The notes under the pieces: model-generated | Told to the model about the DNA's origin: nothing | Seen by the model: the letters and a program-made list of their open reading frames with translations, nothing else | Databases searched by the model: none | Origin: JBHYGK01 sp051859045 | Lineage (GTDB): Bacteria > Pseudomonadota > Gammaproteobacteria > Xanthomonadales > Xanthomonadaceae | DNA length: 64,000 nt | Reading direction: 5' to 3' | NCBI GenBank assembly: GCA_051859045.1 | Contig: JBHYGK010000058.1 | Span: forward strand, 1 to 64,000 | Part shown: positions 7,817-16,092 of the stretch, piece after piece | Numbering within the stretch: position 1 is the stretch's first letter | Layout: every line of letters starts with the position of its first letter | Translations under genes and position numbers: made by a program

Positions 7817-9109
7817 TCAGGCCTCGCCGCGTTCGCGGGCGATCGCGCGCCAGCCGATGTCGCGGCGGTGGAACGCGCCCGCCCAGCGGATCGGCGCGGC
7901 GGCGGCCAGCGCCGCGGCCTGCGCCTCGGCCACCGTGGCGCCCAGCGCGCAGGCGGTCAGCACGCGGCCGCCGGCGGTCACCACCGCGCCGTCGCGCTCG
8001 GCGGTGCCGGCGTGGAAGACCTTGGCGTCGGCGGCCTGCGGCGCGTCGAGCCCGGCGATGGCGTCGCCGGCGCGCGGCGCCGCCGGGTAGCCCTCGGCCG
8101 CCAGCACGATGCCGAGGCTCGGGCGCGGGTCCCACGCGGCCTCGACGCCGGCCAGGCGGCCGTCGATCGCGGCCTCGAGCAGGTCCACCAGGTCCGAGCG
8201 CAGGCGCAGCATCACCGGCTGGGTCTCGGGGTCGCCGAAGCGCACGTTGAACTCGATGACCTTCGGCGCGCCGTGGGCGTCGATCATCAGGCCGGCGTAG
8301 AGGAAGCCGGTGAAGGGCACGCCGTCGGCGATCATCCCGCGCACGGTGGGCTCGACGACCTCGCGCATCACCCGCGCGTGCACCCCGGGCGTGACCACCG
8401 GCGCGGGCGAGTACGCGCCCATCCCGCCGGTGTTGGGGCCCGCGTCGCCCTCGCCGACGCGCTTGTGGTCCTGGCTGGTGGCCATCGGCAGCGCGTGCGC
8501 GCCGTCGACGATCGAGATGAAGCTGGCCTCCTCGCCGTCGAGGAACTCCTCGATCACCACCCGCGCGCCGGCCTCGCCGAACGCGTTGCCCGCGAGCATG
8601 TCGCGCACGGCGTCCTCGGCCTCGGTGAGCGTGGTGGCCACGATCACGCCCTTGCCCGCGGCCAGACCGTCGGCCTTGACCACGATCGGCGCGCCGTGGC
8701 GGCGCACGTAGGCCAGCGCGGGCTCGACCTCGGTGAACACCTCGTAGAACGCGGTGGGGATGCCGTGGCGCTTCAGGAAGTCCTTGGCGTAGGCCTTGCT
8801 GCCCTCGAGCCGCGCGGCGGCCGCGGTGGGGCCGAACACGCGCAGGCCGGCGGCGCGGAAGGCGTCGACGACGCCGGCCACCAGCGGCTGCTCCGGGCCG
8901 ACGACGGTGAGGCCCACGCCCTCGGCGCGGGCCAGCGCGAGCAGGCCGTCGATGTCGGTGGCCTTGACCGCGACGTTGCGGCAGCGCGCCTCGCGCGCGG
9001 TGCCGGCGTTGCCGGGGGCCAGCAGCACCTCCTCGACGCGCGGGGACTGCGCGAGCTTCCAGGCCAGCGCGTGCTCGCGGCCGCCCGAACCGATGACCAG
9101 GACCTTCAT
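7817..9109 (-). CDS. purD: Phosphoribosylamine-glycine ligase (GAR synthetase)
   Basis: This encodes 430 residues from the ATG at 9109 (MKVLVIGSGGREHALAWKL). Codons upstream are open but belong to the purH-purD gap. The enzyme joins 5-phosphoribosylamine and glycine with ATP in the second step of purine synthesis. It has the N-terminal PurD domain with the GSGGREHA motif, the FLKRHGIPTA hinge, the ATP-grasp core IVVKADGLAAGKGV with GPNTGGMGAYSPAP, and the metal-binding VIEFNVRFGDPETQPV. Length and motif order are normal. It lies ten bases after purH, so the two are almost certainly cotranscribed, probably with fis in front. Confidence 0.95.
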   Translation of the reverse strand: MKVLVIGSGGREHALAWKLAQSPRVEEVLLAPGNAGTAREARCRNVAVKATDIDGLLALARAEGVGLTVVGPEQPLVAGVVDAFRAAGLRVFGPTAAAARLEGSKAYAKDFLKRHGIPTAFYEVFTEVEPALAYVRRHGAPIVVKADGLAAGKGVIVATTLTEAEDAVRDMLAGNAFGEAGARVVIEEFLDGEEASFISIVDGAHALPMATSQDHKRVGEGDAGPNTGGMGAYSPAPVVTPGVHARVMREVVEPTVRGMIADGVPFTGFLYAGLMIDAHGAPKVIEFNVRFGDPETQPVMLRLRSDLVDLLEAAIDGRLAGVEAAWDPRPSLGIVLAAEGYPAAPRAGDAIAGLDAPQAADAKVFHAGTAERDGAVVTAGGRVLTACALGATVAEAQAAALAAAAPIRWAGAFHRRDIGWRAIARERGEA

Positions 9110-9119
9110 GCGCGCGTCC

Positions 9120-10718
9120 TCAATGGCGGAAGTGGCGGGTGCCGGTGAACACCATGGCCATGCCGTGCTCGTTGGCGGCGGCGATGACCTCATCGTCGCG
9201 CATCGAGCCGCCCGGCTGGATCACCGCGCGGATGCCGGCCTTGGCGGCGGCGTCGATGCCGTCGCGGAACGGGAAGAAGGCGTCGGACGCCATCACCGCG
9301 CCCGGCACCACCAGCCCGGCCTCCTCGGCCTTGAGCGCGGCGATCTTCGCCGACACCACCCGGCTCATCTGGCCGGCGCCGATGCCCACCGTGCGCGCGT
9401 CCTTCGCGTAGACGATGGCGTTGGACTTCACGTACATCGCCACCTGCCAGGCGAACACCAGGTCGGCCATCTCGGCGGCGTCGGGCTCGCGCGCGCTGAC
9501 GATGCGCCCATCGCCCATCGCCCACGGCAGCACGTCGCCGTCCTGCACCAGCAGGCCGCCGGCGATGCGCTTGTAGTCCAGCCCCGCGGCCGGGCGCGAG
9601 AGCGCGCCGCAGGCCAGCACGCGCACGTTGGGCTTGCGCTGGAACAGCGGCAGCGCGTCGGCGTCGATCGAGGGCGCGATCACCACCTCGACGAACTGGC
9701 GGGCCAGGATCTCGCCGGCGGTGGCGGCGTCGAGCGGCCGGTTGAAGGCGATGATGCCGCCGAAGGCCGAGGTGGGGTCGGTGGCGTAGGCCAGGTCGTA
9801 GGCCTCGCCGATGGTGGTGGCCACGGCCACGCCGCAGGGGTTGGCGTGCTTGACGATCACGCAGGCCGGCGCGTCGAACTGCTTCACGCACTCCAGCGCG
9901 GCGTCGGCGTCGGCGAGGTTGTTGAAGCTCAGCTCCTTGCCCTGCAGGAAGCGCGCGGTGGCGACGATGCCGGCCGGCGCGCCGCGCTCGACGTAGAGCG
10001 CGCCGCGCTGGTGCGGGTTCTCGCCGTAGCGCAGCGTGCTGGCGAGCTGCATGCCGAGGTTGAGCGTGGCGGGCCACACGGCCGGCGCGTCGGGCTCGGC
10101 GAGGCGCTGGGAGAGCCACATGCTGACCTGGCCGTCGTAGCGCGCGGTGTGGGCGTAGCCCTTGGCCGCGAAGGCGCGGCGCTCGGCGCCGGTGGTGCCG
10201 CCGGCGGCCAGCGAGGCGAGGAAGCCGTCGTAGTCGGCGGGCTCGACCAGCACCGCGACGCGGGCGTGGTTCTTGGCCGCCGCGCGCAGCATCGCCGGGC
10301 CGCCGATGTCGATGTTCTCGACGCCGTCGGCGTAGGTGCAGGCCGGGTCGGCGGTGGTGGCCTCGAACGGATACAGGTTCACCACCAGCAGGTCGATCGG
10401 GGCGATGCCGTGCTCGGCCATCACCGCGTCGTCGACGCCCTCGCGGCCGAGCAGGCCGCCGTGCACGCGCGGGTGCAGGGTCTTGACCCGGCCGTCCATG
10501 ATCTCGGGGAAGCCGGTGACGTCGCTGACGTCGGTGACCGCGAGGCCCGCGGCGCGCAGCGCCTTCGCGGTACCACCGGTGGAGAGCAGCTGCACGCCGG
10601 CGGCGGCGAGGCCGCGGGCGAGGGCCTCGAGGCCGGTCTTGTCGGACACCGACAGCAGCGCGCGGCGGACGGGCTGGCGGGCGGCAGGCGTCTGCGCGGG
10701 GGGCGTCTCGGAGGTCAT
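9120..10718 (-). CDS. purH: Bifunctional AICAR formyltransferase/IMP cyclohydrolase
   Basis: A 532-residue enzyme for the last two steps of IMP synthesis. The N-terminal IMP cyclohydrolase half (about residues 18-165) has LLSVSDKTGLEALARGL, LLSTGGTAKALRAAGL and FPEIMDGRVKTLHPRVHGG. The C-terminal formyltransferase half has CVKQFDAPACVIVKHANPCG, the catalytic K-H pair in VIVKHANP, and near the end GIRAVIQPGGSMRDDEVI. A short extra Thr/Pro/Ala N terminus precedes the family start. It lies between fis and purD on the same strand, with 88 bases to fis and 10 to purD. Confidence 0.96.
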   Translation of the reverse strand: MTSETPPAQTPAARQPVRRALLSVSDKTGLEALARGLAAAGVQLLSTGGTAKALRAAGLAVTDVSDVTGFPEIMDGRVKTLHPRVHGGLLGREGVDDAVMAEHGIAPIDLLVVNLYPFEATTADPACTYADGVENIDIGGPAMLRAAAKNHARVAVLVEPADYDGFLASLAAGGTTGAERRAFAAKGYAHTARYDGQVSMWLSQRLAEPDAPAVWPATLNLGMQLASTLRYGENPHQRGALYVERGAPAGIVATARFLQGKELSFNNLADADAALECVKQFDAPACVIVKHANPCGVAVATTIGEAYDLAYATDPTSAFGGIIAFNRPLDAATAGEILARQFVEVVIAPSIDADALPLFQRKPNVRVLACGALSRPAAGLDYKRIAGGLLVQDGDVLPWAMGDGRIVSAREPDAAEMADLVFAWQVAMYVKSNAIVYAKDARTVGIGAGQMSRVVSAKIAALKAEEAGLVVPGAVMASDAFFPFRDGIDAAAKAGIRAVIQPGGSMRDDEVIAAANEHGMAMVFTGTRHFRH

Positions 10719-10806
10719 GGGCTCGGGCTTCGGCGGCGGCGGAAGCCCGGCATTCTAGCAGCGGGGGGCGCCACGCCGGCGCGCGCGCGCCCGGCGCGGC
10801 GCGGCC

Positions 10807-11091
10807 TCAGGCCAGGCCGTACTGGCGCAGCTTCTTGCGCAGGGTGGCGCGGTTGAGGCCCAGCGCGGCCGCGGCGCGGCTCTGGTTGCCCTGGTAGTGG
10901 CGCAGCGTCTCGGCCAGCAGCGGCGCCTCGACCTCGGCCAGCACCACCTCGTAGAGATCCTCCGGCACGTGCTCGCCGAGGTCGTTGAGGTAGCGGCGCA
11001 CGGCCATCGCGACGTGCTCGCGGAGGGCGGGCTGCGATGCGCGGAGACCGGGCAGCGCGCCATCGGCGGGGAGGGCGACCAGGGGATTCAC
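10807..11091 (-). CDS. fis: DNA-binding protein Fis
   Basis: This encodes 94 residues from a GTG at 11091; no ATG gives a reasonable length. The dimerisation half contains REHVAMAVRRYLNDLGEHV. The C-terminal helix-turn-helix is TLRHYQGNQSRAAAALGLNRATLRKKLRQYGL, which is nearly invariant in Fis. Fis is a nucleoid protein that activates rRNA and tRNA promoters in rich conditions. Its position between the DUF3426/prmA genes and purH is typical of Xanthomonadaceae, whereas enterobacteria have dusB-fis. A promoter is seen about 100 bases upstream. Confidence 0.93.
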   Translation of the reverse strand: MNPLVALPADGALPGLRASQPALREHVAMAVRRYLNDLGEHVPEDLYEVVLAEVEAPLLAETLRHYQGNQSRAAAALGLNRATLRKKLRQYGLA

Positions 11092-11198
11092 GATGGGGTG
11101 GACCTCGGGGGCGGCGGTGGAACGGAGGACGCAGGGGCGGCGGCGCAGGCGGTGGCGCGCCTCGTCGCGCCGACGGCGCGGGGCCGGCGGGGGGGGCG

Positions 11199-11228
11199 AC
11201 TCTACCCCCATCCTCCGACGCGCTGCAA
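11199..11228 (-). promoter_or_regulatory. Sigma-70-like promoter upstream of fis
   Basis: On the minus strand, TTGCAG (11228-11223), an 18-base spacer, then TAGAGT (11204-11199). A strongly GC-rich stretch follows the -10 box, as in growth-rate-controlled promoters. The spacing leaves a leader of about 100 bases before the GTG of fis and could also drive purH and purD. Sequence match only. Confidence 0.42.
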
Positions 11229-11328
11229 ACGCCGTCGCGAGGCCGCGCCGCGCGTGCACTCTGGCGGCGTCAAGCCATTTCCGATGGGTGGCCCGGTCGA
11301 GGCGTCGCCGCGCGCGCGGCCGCCGCGC

Positions 11329-11952
11329 TCAGCGGAAGTCGAAGCGGAACGCCAGCGCGCTGCGGCCCGGATCGAGCACCTCGAGGGTGATGCTGGCGTC
11401 CTGCCCGGGCTGCAGGCGCTCGTCGTCGGCGGGGCGGCCGAGGTAGTCGCGCGGGGCGAACGCGCGGGTGGCGATGTCGCGGCCGTCGAGGTCGGACAGC
11501 GTCAGCTCGACCCGCGGCCAGGCCTGGGCGAACGCGCCGTCGTTGCGGAAGCTGGCGGTGATCATCAGCGCGCCCGACACCGAGGGGTGCGGCCGCACGT
11601 CGCGGGCGGTGATGGTGAAGTCGCCCGGCGCGTGCCAGGCCGGCAGCGCGCAGCCCAGCGCCCCGCACAGCAGCTCCAGCGTGGGCCGCCAGCGCGCGTC
11701 GGCGGCCAGCCGGGCGCGGTCGGCGAGCAGCACCTGCAGCACCAGCAGCAGCGCCAGCGCGAGCACCGCCAGCACCCCGAGCCCGCGGCGCGGTGCCCGG
11801 GCGGCGCCGTCGCCGCCGCGGCGGGCGCCGCCCAGGAAGCCCGGCAGCGCGCGCGGGATCCGCGCCGAGGCCGGCGCGGGCGGCGGCGCGCCGAACAGGT
11901 CGGGCTGGGCGCTGGATTCGGCGGTGAGGGCGGGGTCGTCGGCGTCGCGCAT
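11329..11952 (-). CDS. DUF3426 domain protein lacking the N-terminal zinc ribbon
   Basis: This encodes 207 residues from the ATG at 11952. A Pro/Ala-rich N terminus leads to one membrane helix (LGVLAVLALALLLVLQVLLA, about residues 58-77). The DUF3426 domain follows, with RPTLELLCGALGCALPAWHAPGDFTI, then DVRPHPSVSGALMITASFRN, and ends DPGRSALAFRFDF. Relatives commonly begin with a four-cysteine zinc ribbon; none is visible here and no open upstream sequence encodes one. The function is unknown. It sits between prmA and fis, as in related genomes, 32 bases after prmA. Confidence 0.78.
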   Translation of the reverse strand: MRDADDPALTAESSAQPDLFGAPPPAPASARIPRALPGFLGGARRGGDGAARAPRRGLGVLAVLALALLLVLQVLLADRARLAADARWRPTLELLCGALGCALPAWHAPGDFTITARDVRPHPSVSGALMITASFRNDGAFAQAWPRVELTLSDLDGRDIATRAFAPRDYLGRPADDERLQPGQDASITLEVLDPGRSALAFRFDFR

Positions 11953-11984
11953 GGGCGCAGTGTAGTCGGGCGCGGGCCGCGGGC

Positions 11985-12899
11985 TCAGCGGCGGGTGCCG
12001 CTGATCCGCATCCAGTCCTCGCGGCGCACGGCCTCGAGGCCGTCGAACCACTCGGCGTAGCGCGCCAGCAGGGCCTCGTGCTGGCCGTGGAGGATGCCCG
12101 AGAGCGCGATCACGCCGCCCGGCGCGGTGCGCGCGGCCAGCAGCGGGGCCAGCTGGTCGAGCGCCGAGGCCAGGATGTTGGCGACCACCACCGGGTAGGT
12201 GGCGCCGGCGGGCTCGTCGGCGGGCAGGAACACCGCCAGCCGGTCGGCCACGCCGTTGCGCTCGGCGTTGTCGTGCGTGGCCAGCAGCGCCTGGGGGTCG
12301 TTGTCGACGCCCACCGCGCGCGCGCAGCCGAGCTTCAGCGCGGCCAGCGCGAGGATGCCGCTGCCGCAGCCGAAGTCCAGCACCTCGCGGCCGGCCAGGT
12401 CGAGGCCGTCCAGCCAGTCCAGGCACAGCGCGGTGGTGGGATGGGTGCCCGAGCCGAACGCCAGGCCCGGGTCGAGGCGGACGATCGCCGCCGCGTCGCC
12501 CATGGCCTCGGCCTCGGCCGGCACCGCGTGGTCCCAGGGCACGATCCAGGTGCGCCGGCCGAAGGCCATCGGCTGGAACTGGTCGATCCAGGCCCGCACC
12601 CAGTCCTGGTCCTCGACGATGCGCGTCTCGGCGGTGTCCAGGCGCAGGCCGTCGTCGAAGGCCTCGAGCGCGGCCAGCAGGGCCTCGGGGTCGGCGTCCG
12701 CGGGGAAGAGCGCGGTGATCGCCACCTCGGCCCACAGCGGCAGCTCGCCGACGCCGGGCTCGAGGATGGCGCGTTCGTCCGGGGTCTCGGCGTCGGCGTC
12801 GAGGGTGGTCACCGCGAGCGCGCCGATGTCCTCCAGGGCGTGCTCGTGGCGCGGCTGCTCGGCCTCGCGGCAGCGCAGGGTCAGTTCGAGGTAGGGCAT
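11985..12899 (-). CDS. prmA: Ribosomal protein L11 methyltransferase
   Basis: A 304-residue SAM-dependent enzyme that trimethylates ribosomal protein L11. The N-terminal substrate-binding domain starts MPYLELTLRC and is followed by DWVRAWIDQFQPMAFGRRTWIVP. The methyltransferase fold starts with DPGLAFGSGTHPTTALCL, then motif I VLDFGCGSGILALAALKLG, VDNDPQAL, and the N-I-L-A motif (VVVANILASALDQLAP). Length and order are standard. It follows accC by 12 bases in the aroQ-accB-accC-prmA-DUF3426 run. Confidence 0.95.
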   Translation of the reverse strand: MPYLELTLRCREAEQPRHEHALEDIGALAVTTLDADAETPDERAILEPGVGELPLWAEVAITALFPADADPEALLAALEAFDDGLRLDTAETRIVEDQDWVRAWIDQFQPMAFGRRTWIVPWDHAVPAEAEAMGDAAAIVRLDPGLAFGSGTHPTTALCLDWLDGLDLAGREVLDFGCGSGILALAALKLGCARAVGVDNDPQALLATHDNAERNGVADRLAVFLPADEPAGATYPVVVANILASALDQLAPLLAARTAPGGVIALSGILHGQHEALLARYAEWFDGLEAVRREDWMRISGTRR

Positions 12900-12911
12900 G
12901 GTGGTGCGCGC

Positions 12912-14279
<1,368 letters not shown>

Positions 14280-14292
14280 GGGATCGGGCCTG

Positions 14293-14793
14293 TCAGCTGA
14301 TGACGAACATGGGCTCGTCGAACTCCACCGGCTGCCCGGTCTCGACCAGGATCGCGGTGACCGTGCCCGAGACCTCGGCCTCGATCGGGTTGAACATCTT
14401 CATCGCCTCGATGATGCCCAGCGTCTGGCCGGCCTTGACCTGCTGGCCGACCTTGATGAACGGCGGGGCGTCGGGCGAGGGCGAGGCGTAGTAGGTGCCG
14501 ACCATCGGCGAGCGCAGCACCTGGCCGTCGGGCAGCTCGCGGCCGCCGGCCTTGGCGCCGCCGTGCGACTCGCTGGCGCTGTGCACCGCCGGGGCCACCG
14601 CGCGCGGGGCCTCCGGGGCGATGTAGTGCGCGGGCGCGGGGGCCGGCGCGTACTGCGGGGCGTGGGCCACGGCGTTCGCGCCGGTGGGCATGCGCGAGAG
14701 GCGCACGGACTCCTCGCCCTCCTTGATCTCGATTTCGCTGAGGTTGGATTCCTCGAGCAGGTCGATGAGCTTCTTGATCTTGCGAAGGTCCAT
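14293..14793 (-). CDS. accB: Acetyl-CoA carboxylase, biotin carboxyl carrier protein
   Basis: This encodes 166 residues. The N terminus MDLRKIKKLIDLLEESNLSE matches BCCP, followed by a Pro/Ala-rich flexible linker (about residues 36-75). The biotinyl domain starts at LRSPMVGTYYASPSPDAPPF and has the biotin-accepting lysine in IIEAMKMFNPIEAE (Lys132), 34 residues from the C terminus as usual. It sits between aroQ and accC on the same strand and is presumably translated with accC. Confidence 0.96.
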   Translation of the reverse strand: MDLRKIKKLIDLLEESNLSEIEIKEGEESVRLSRMPTGANAVAHAPQYAPAPAPAHYIAPEAPRAVAPAVHSASESHGGAKAGGRELPDGQVLRSPMVGTYYASPSPDAPPFIKVGQQVKAGQTLGIIEAMKMFNPIEAEVSGTVTAILVETGQPVEFDEPMFVIS

Positions 14794-14834
14794 GGTCGGG
14801 CCTCGATGTGGGAAAGGGATGGGCGGGGCCCGGC

Positions 14835-15269
14835 TCAGAGCCGGGCGAGGGCGGCCTCGAGGGCCAGCCGGTAGCTGTCGGCCCCGAAGCCGGCGATGAC
14901 GCCGACCGCGAGGTCGCTGAGGTAGGAGTGGCGGCGGAACGGCTCGCGGGCGTGCACGTTCGAGAGGTGGACCTCGATGAAGGGGATCCGCACCGCGGCC
15001 AGCGCGTCGCGCAGGGCCACCGAGGTGTGCGTGAAGGCGGCGGGATTGACGAGGATGAAGCCGGTGCCGTCGGCACGCGCGGCCTGGACCCGGTCCACCA
15101 GCACGTGCTCGGCGTTGGACTGCAGGCTCGAGAGCGCATGCCCGGCCGCCCGTGCGCGGGTGGCGAGGGCGGCGTCGATCTCGGCCAGCGTCGTGCGGCC
15201 GTAGGTCTCCGGCTCGCGCTCGCCCAGCAGGTTCAGGTTCGGCCCGTGCAGGACCAGGATCGTCGCCAT
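14835..15269 (-). CDS. aroQ: 3-dehydroquinate dehydratase, type II
   Basis: A 144-residue enzyme of the shikimate pathway that dehydrates 3-dehydroquinate in an anti elimination. The active-site segments are all present: VLHGPNLNLLGEREPETYG with the catalytic Tyr, FILVNPAAFTHTSVALRDAL, and EVHLSNVHAREPFRRHSYLSD with the catalytic His. A final AVGVIAGFGADSYRLAL segment also matches the family. It is the first gene of the aroQ-accB-accC-prmA run, with 41 bases to accB, an order widely kept in gammaproteobacteria. Confidence 0.96.
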   Translation of the reverse strand: MATILVLHGPNLNLLGEREPETYGRTTLAEIDAALATRARAAGHALSSLQSNAEHVLVDRVQAARADGTGFILVNPAAFTHTSVALRDALAAVRIPFIEVHLSNVHAREPFRRHSYLSDLAVGVIAGFGADSYRLALEAALARL

Positions 15270-15390
15270 CGGTGCAGGTGTCTCCCCTCGGGGTGGGGAG
15301 TCTGCGGCCGGGGCGCGGCGGCTGTCCAGAGCGTTGGGGTCCAGATCGCCGGAGATACGCGCGGTTTAAGCGGTTGTTTGAAGCAGGTGG

Positions 15391-15410
15391 GAGGCGCCCG
15401 CCGGCGCCTC
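15391..15410 (-). terminator. Hairpin downstream of the tlpA-like gene
   Basis: Perfect 8-bp inverted repeat GAGGCGCC-CGCC-GGCGCCTC, 14 bases beyond the stop of the TlpA-like gene on the minus strand. It is not followed by a T tract, so it could be a weak or Rho-assisted terminator or simply an mRNA 3'-end stabiliser. Confidence 0.4.
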
Positions 15411-15423
15411 GCGCGCGGCCGGC

Positions 15424-16092
15424 TCAGCGCGCCTGGTCGGCCCAGCGCTGCAGCTGGTCGCGGGTCACGATGCCCACGTGGCGCTCCATCACGCGGCCAT
15501 CGGCGTCGATCATCACCGAAAACGGCAGGACGCCGCGGGTGTTGCCGAGCCGCACCGAGCTGTCGCGCGGGCCCGAGGTCTCGATCGCGATCGGATAGCC
15601 GACCGGCAGGCGGGCCAGGAAGGCGTCCACCGCCTCGCGCTCGTCCAGCGCGATGCCGATCACTTCGACGCCGTTCGGGCCCTGTTCGGCGGCCCAGGCG
15701 TCGAGCAGGGGCATCTCCTCGATGCACGGGCCGCACCAGCTGGCCCAGTAGTTGATCAGGCGCGGGCGGCCGTCGGCGGCGAGGGTGCGCTCGACCAGGG
15801 CGCCATCGGGCTGGCGCAGGGCGAGCGTGAGCGGCGGCAGCGGATCGCCGATCCCCACCACCTCGATCCCCGGCGGCGCCGCGGGCTCGGTGGCCGCGTC
15901 GATCCGCAGCAGCAGGGCGCGGCCGCCCTCGCTGGCGGCGAGCAGGTCGCGCACCGGCGGCGGGACCGGGCCATGGCCGGTGCCGAGGCTGCCGGCGACC
16001 AGGCCGCCGGCGCCGGCCACCAGCGCCACCAGCACCACCAGCGCCGGGGTCCGCCAGCCGCCGCCGCGGGCGGCCGCCTCCGCCGGGCTCAT
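15424..16092 (-). CDS. TlpA/ResA-like membrane-anchored thioredoxin
   Basis: This encodes 222 residues from the ATG at 16092, whose codon overlaps the dsbD stop (ATGA), implying translational coupling. An N-terminal membrane anchor (residues about 14-37, TPALVVLVALVAGAGGLVAG) is followed by a periplasmic thioredoxin fold. The active site is YWASWCGPCIEEMPLL (WCGPC), with GVLPFSVMIDADGR containing the cis-Pro region. It probably takes electrons from the adjacent DsbD and reduces periplasmic disulfides, for example in cytochrome c maturation. The specific substrate cannot be told from sequence. Confidence 0.85.
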   Translation of the reverse strand: MSPAEAAARGGGWRTPALVVLVALVAGAGGLVAGSLGTGHGPVPPPVRDLLAASEGGRALLLRIDAATEPAAPPGIEVVGIGDPLPPLTLALRQPDGALVERTLAADGRPRLINYWASWCGPCIEEMPLLDAWAAEQGPNGVEVIGIALDEREAVDAFLARLPVGYPIAIETSGPRDSSVRLGNTRGVLPFSVMIDADGRVMERHVGIVTRDQLQRWADQAR

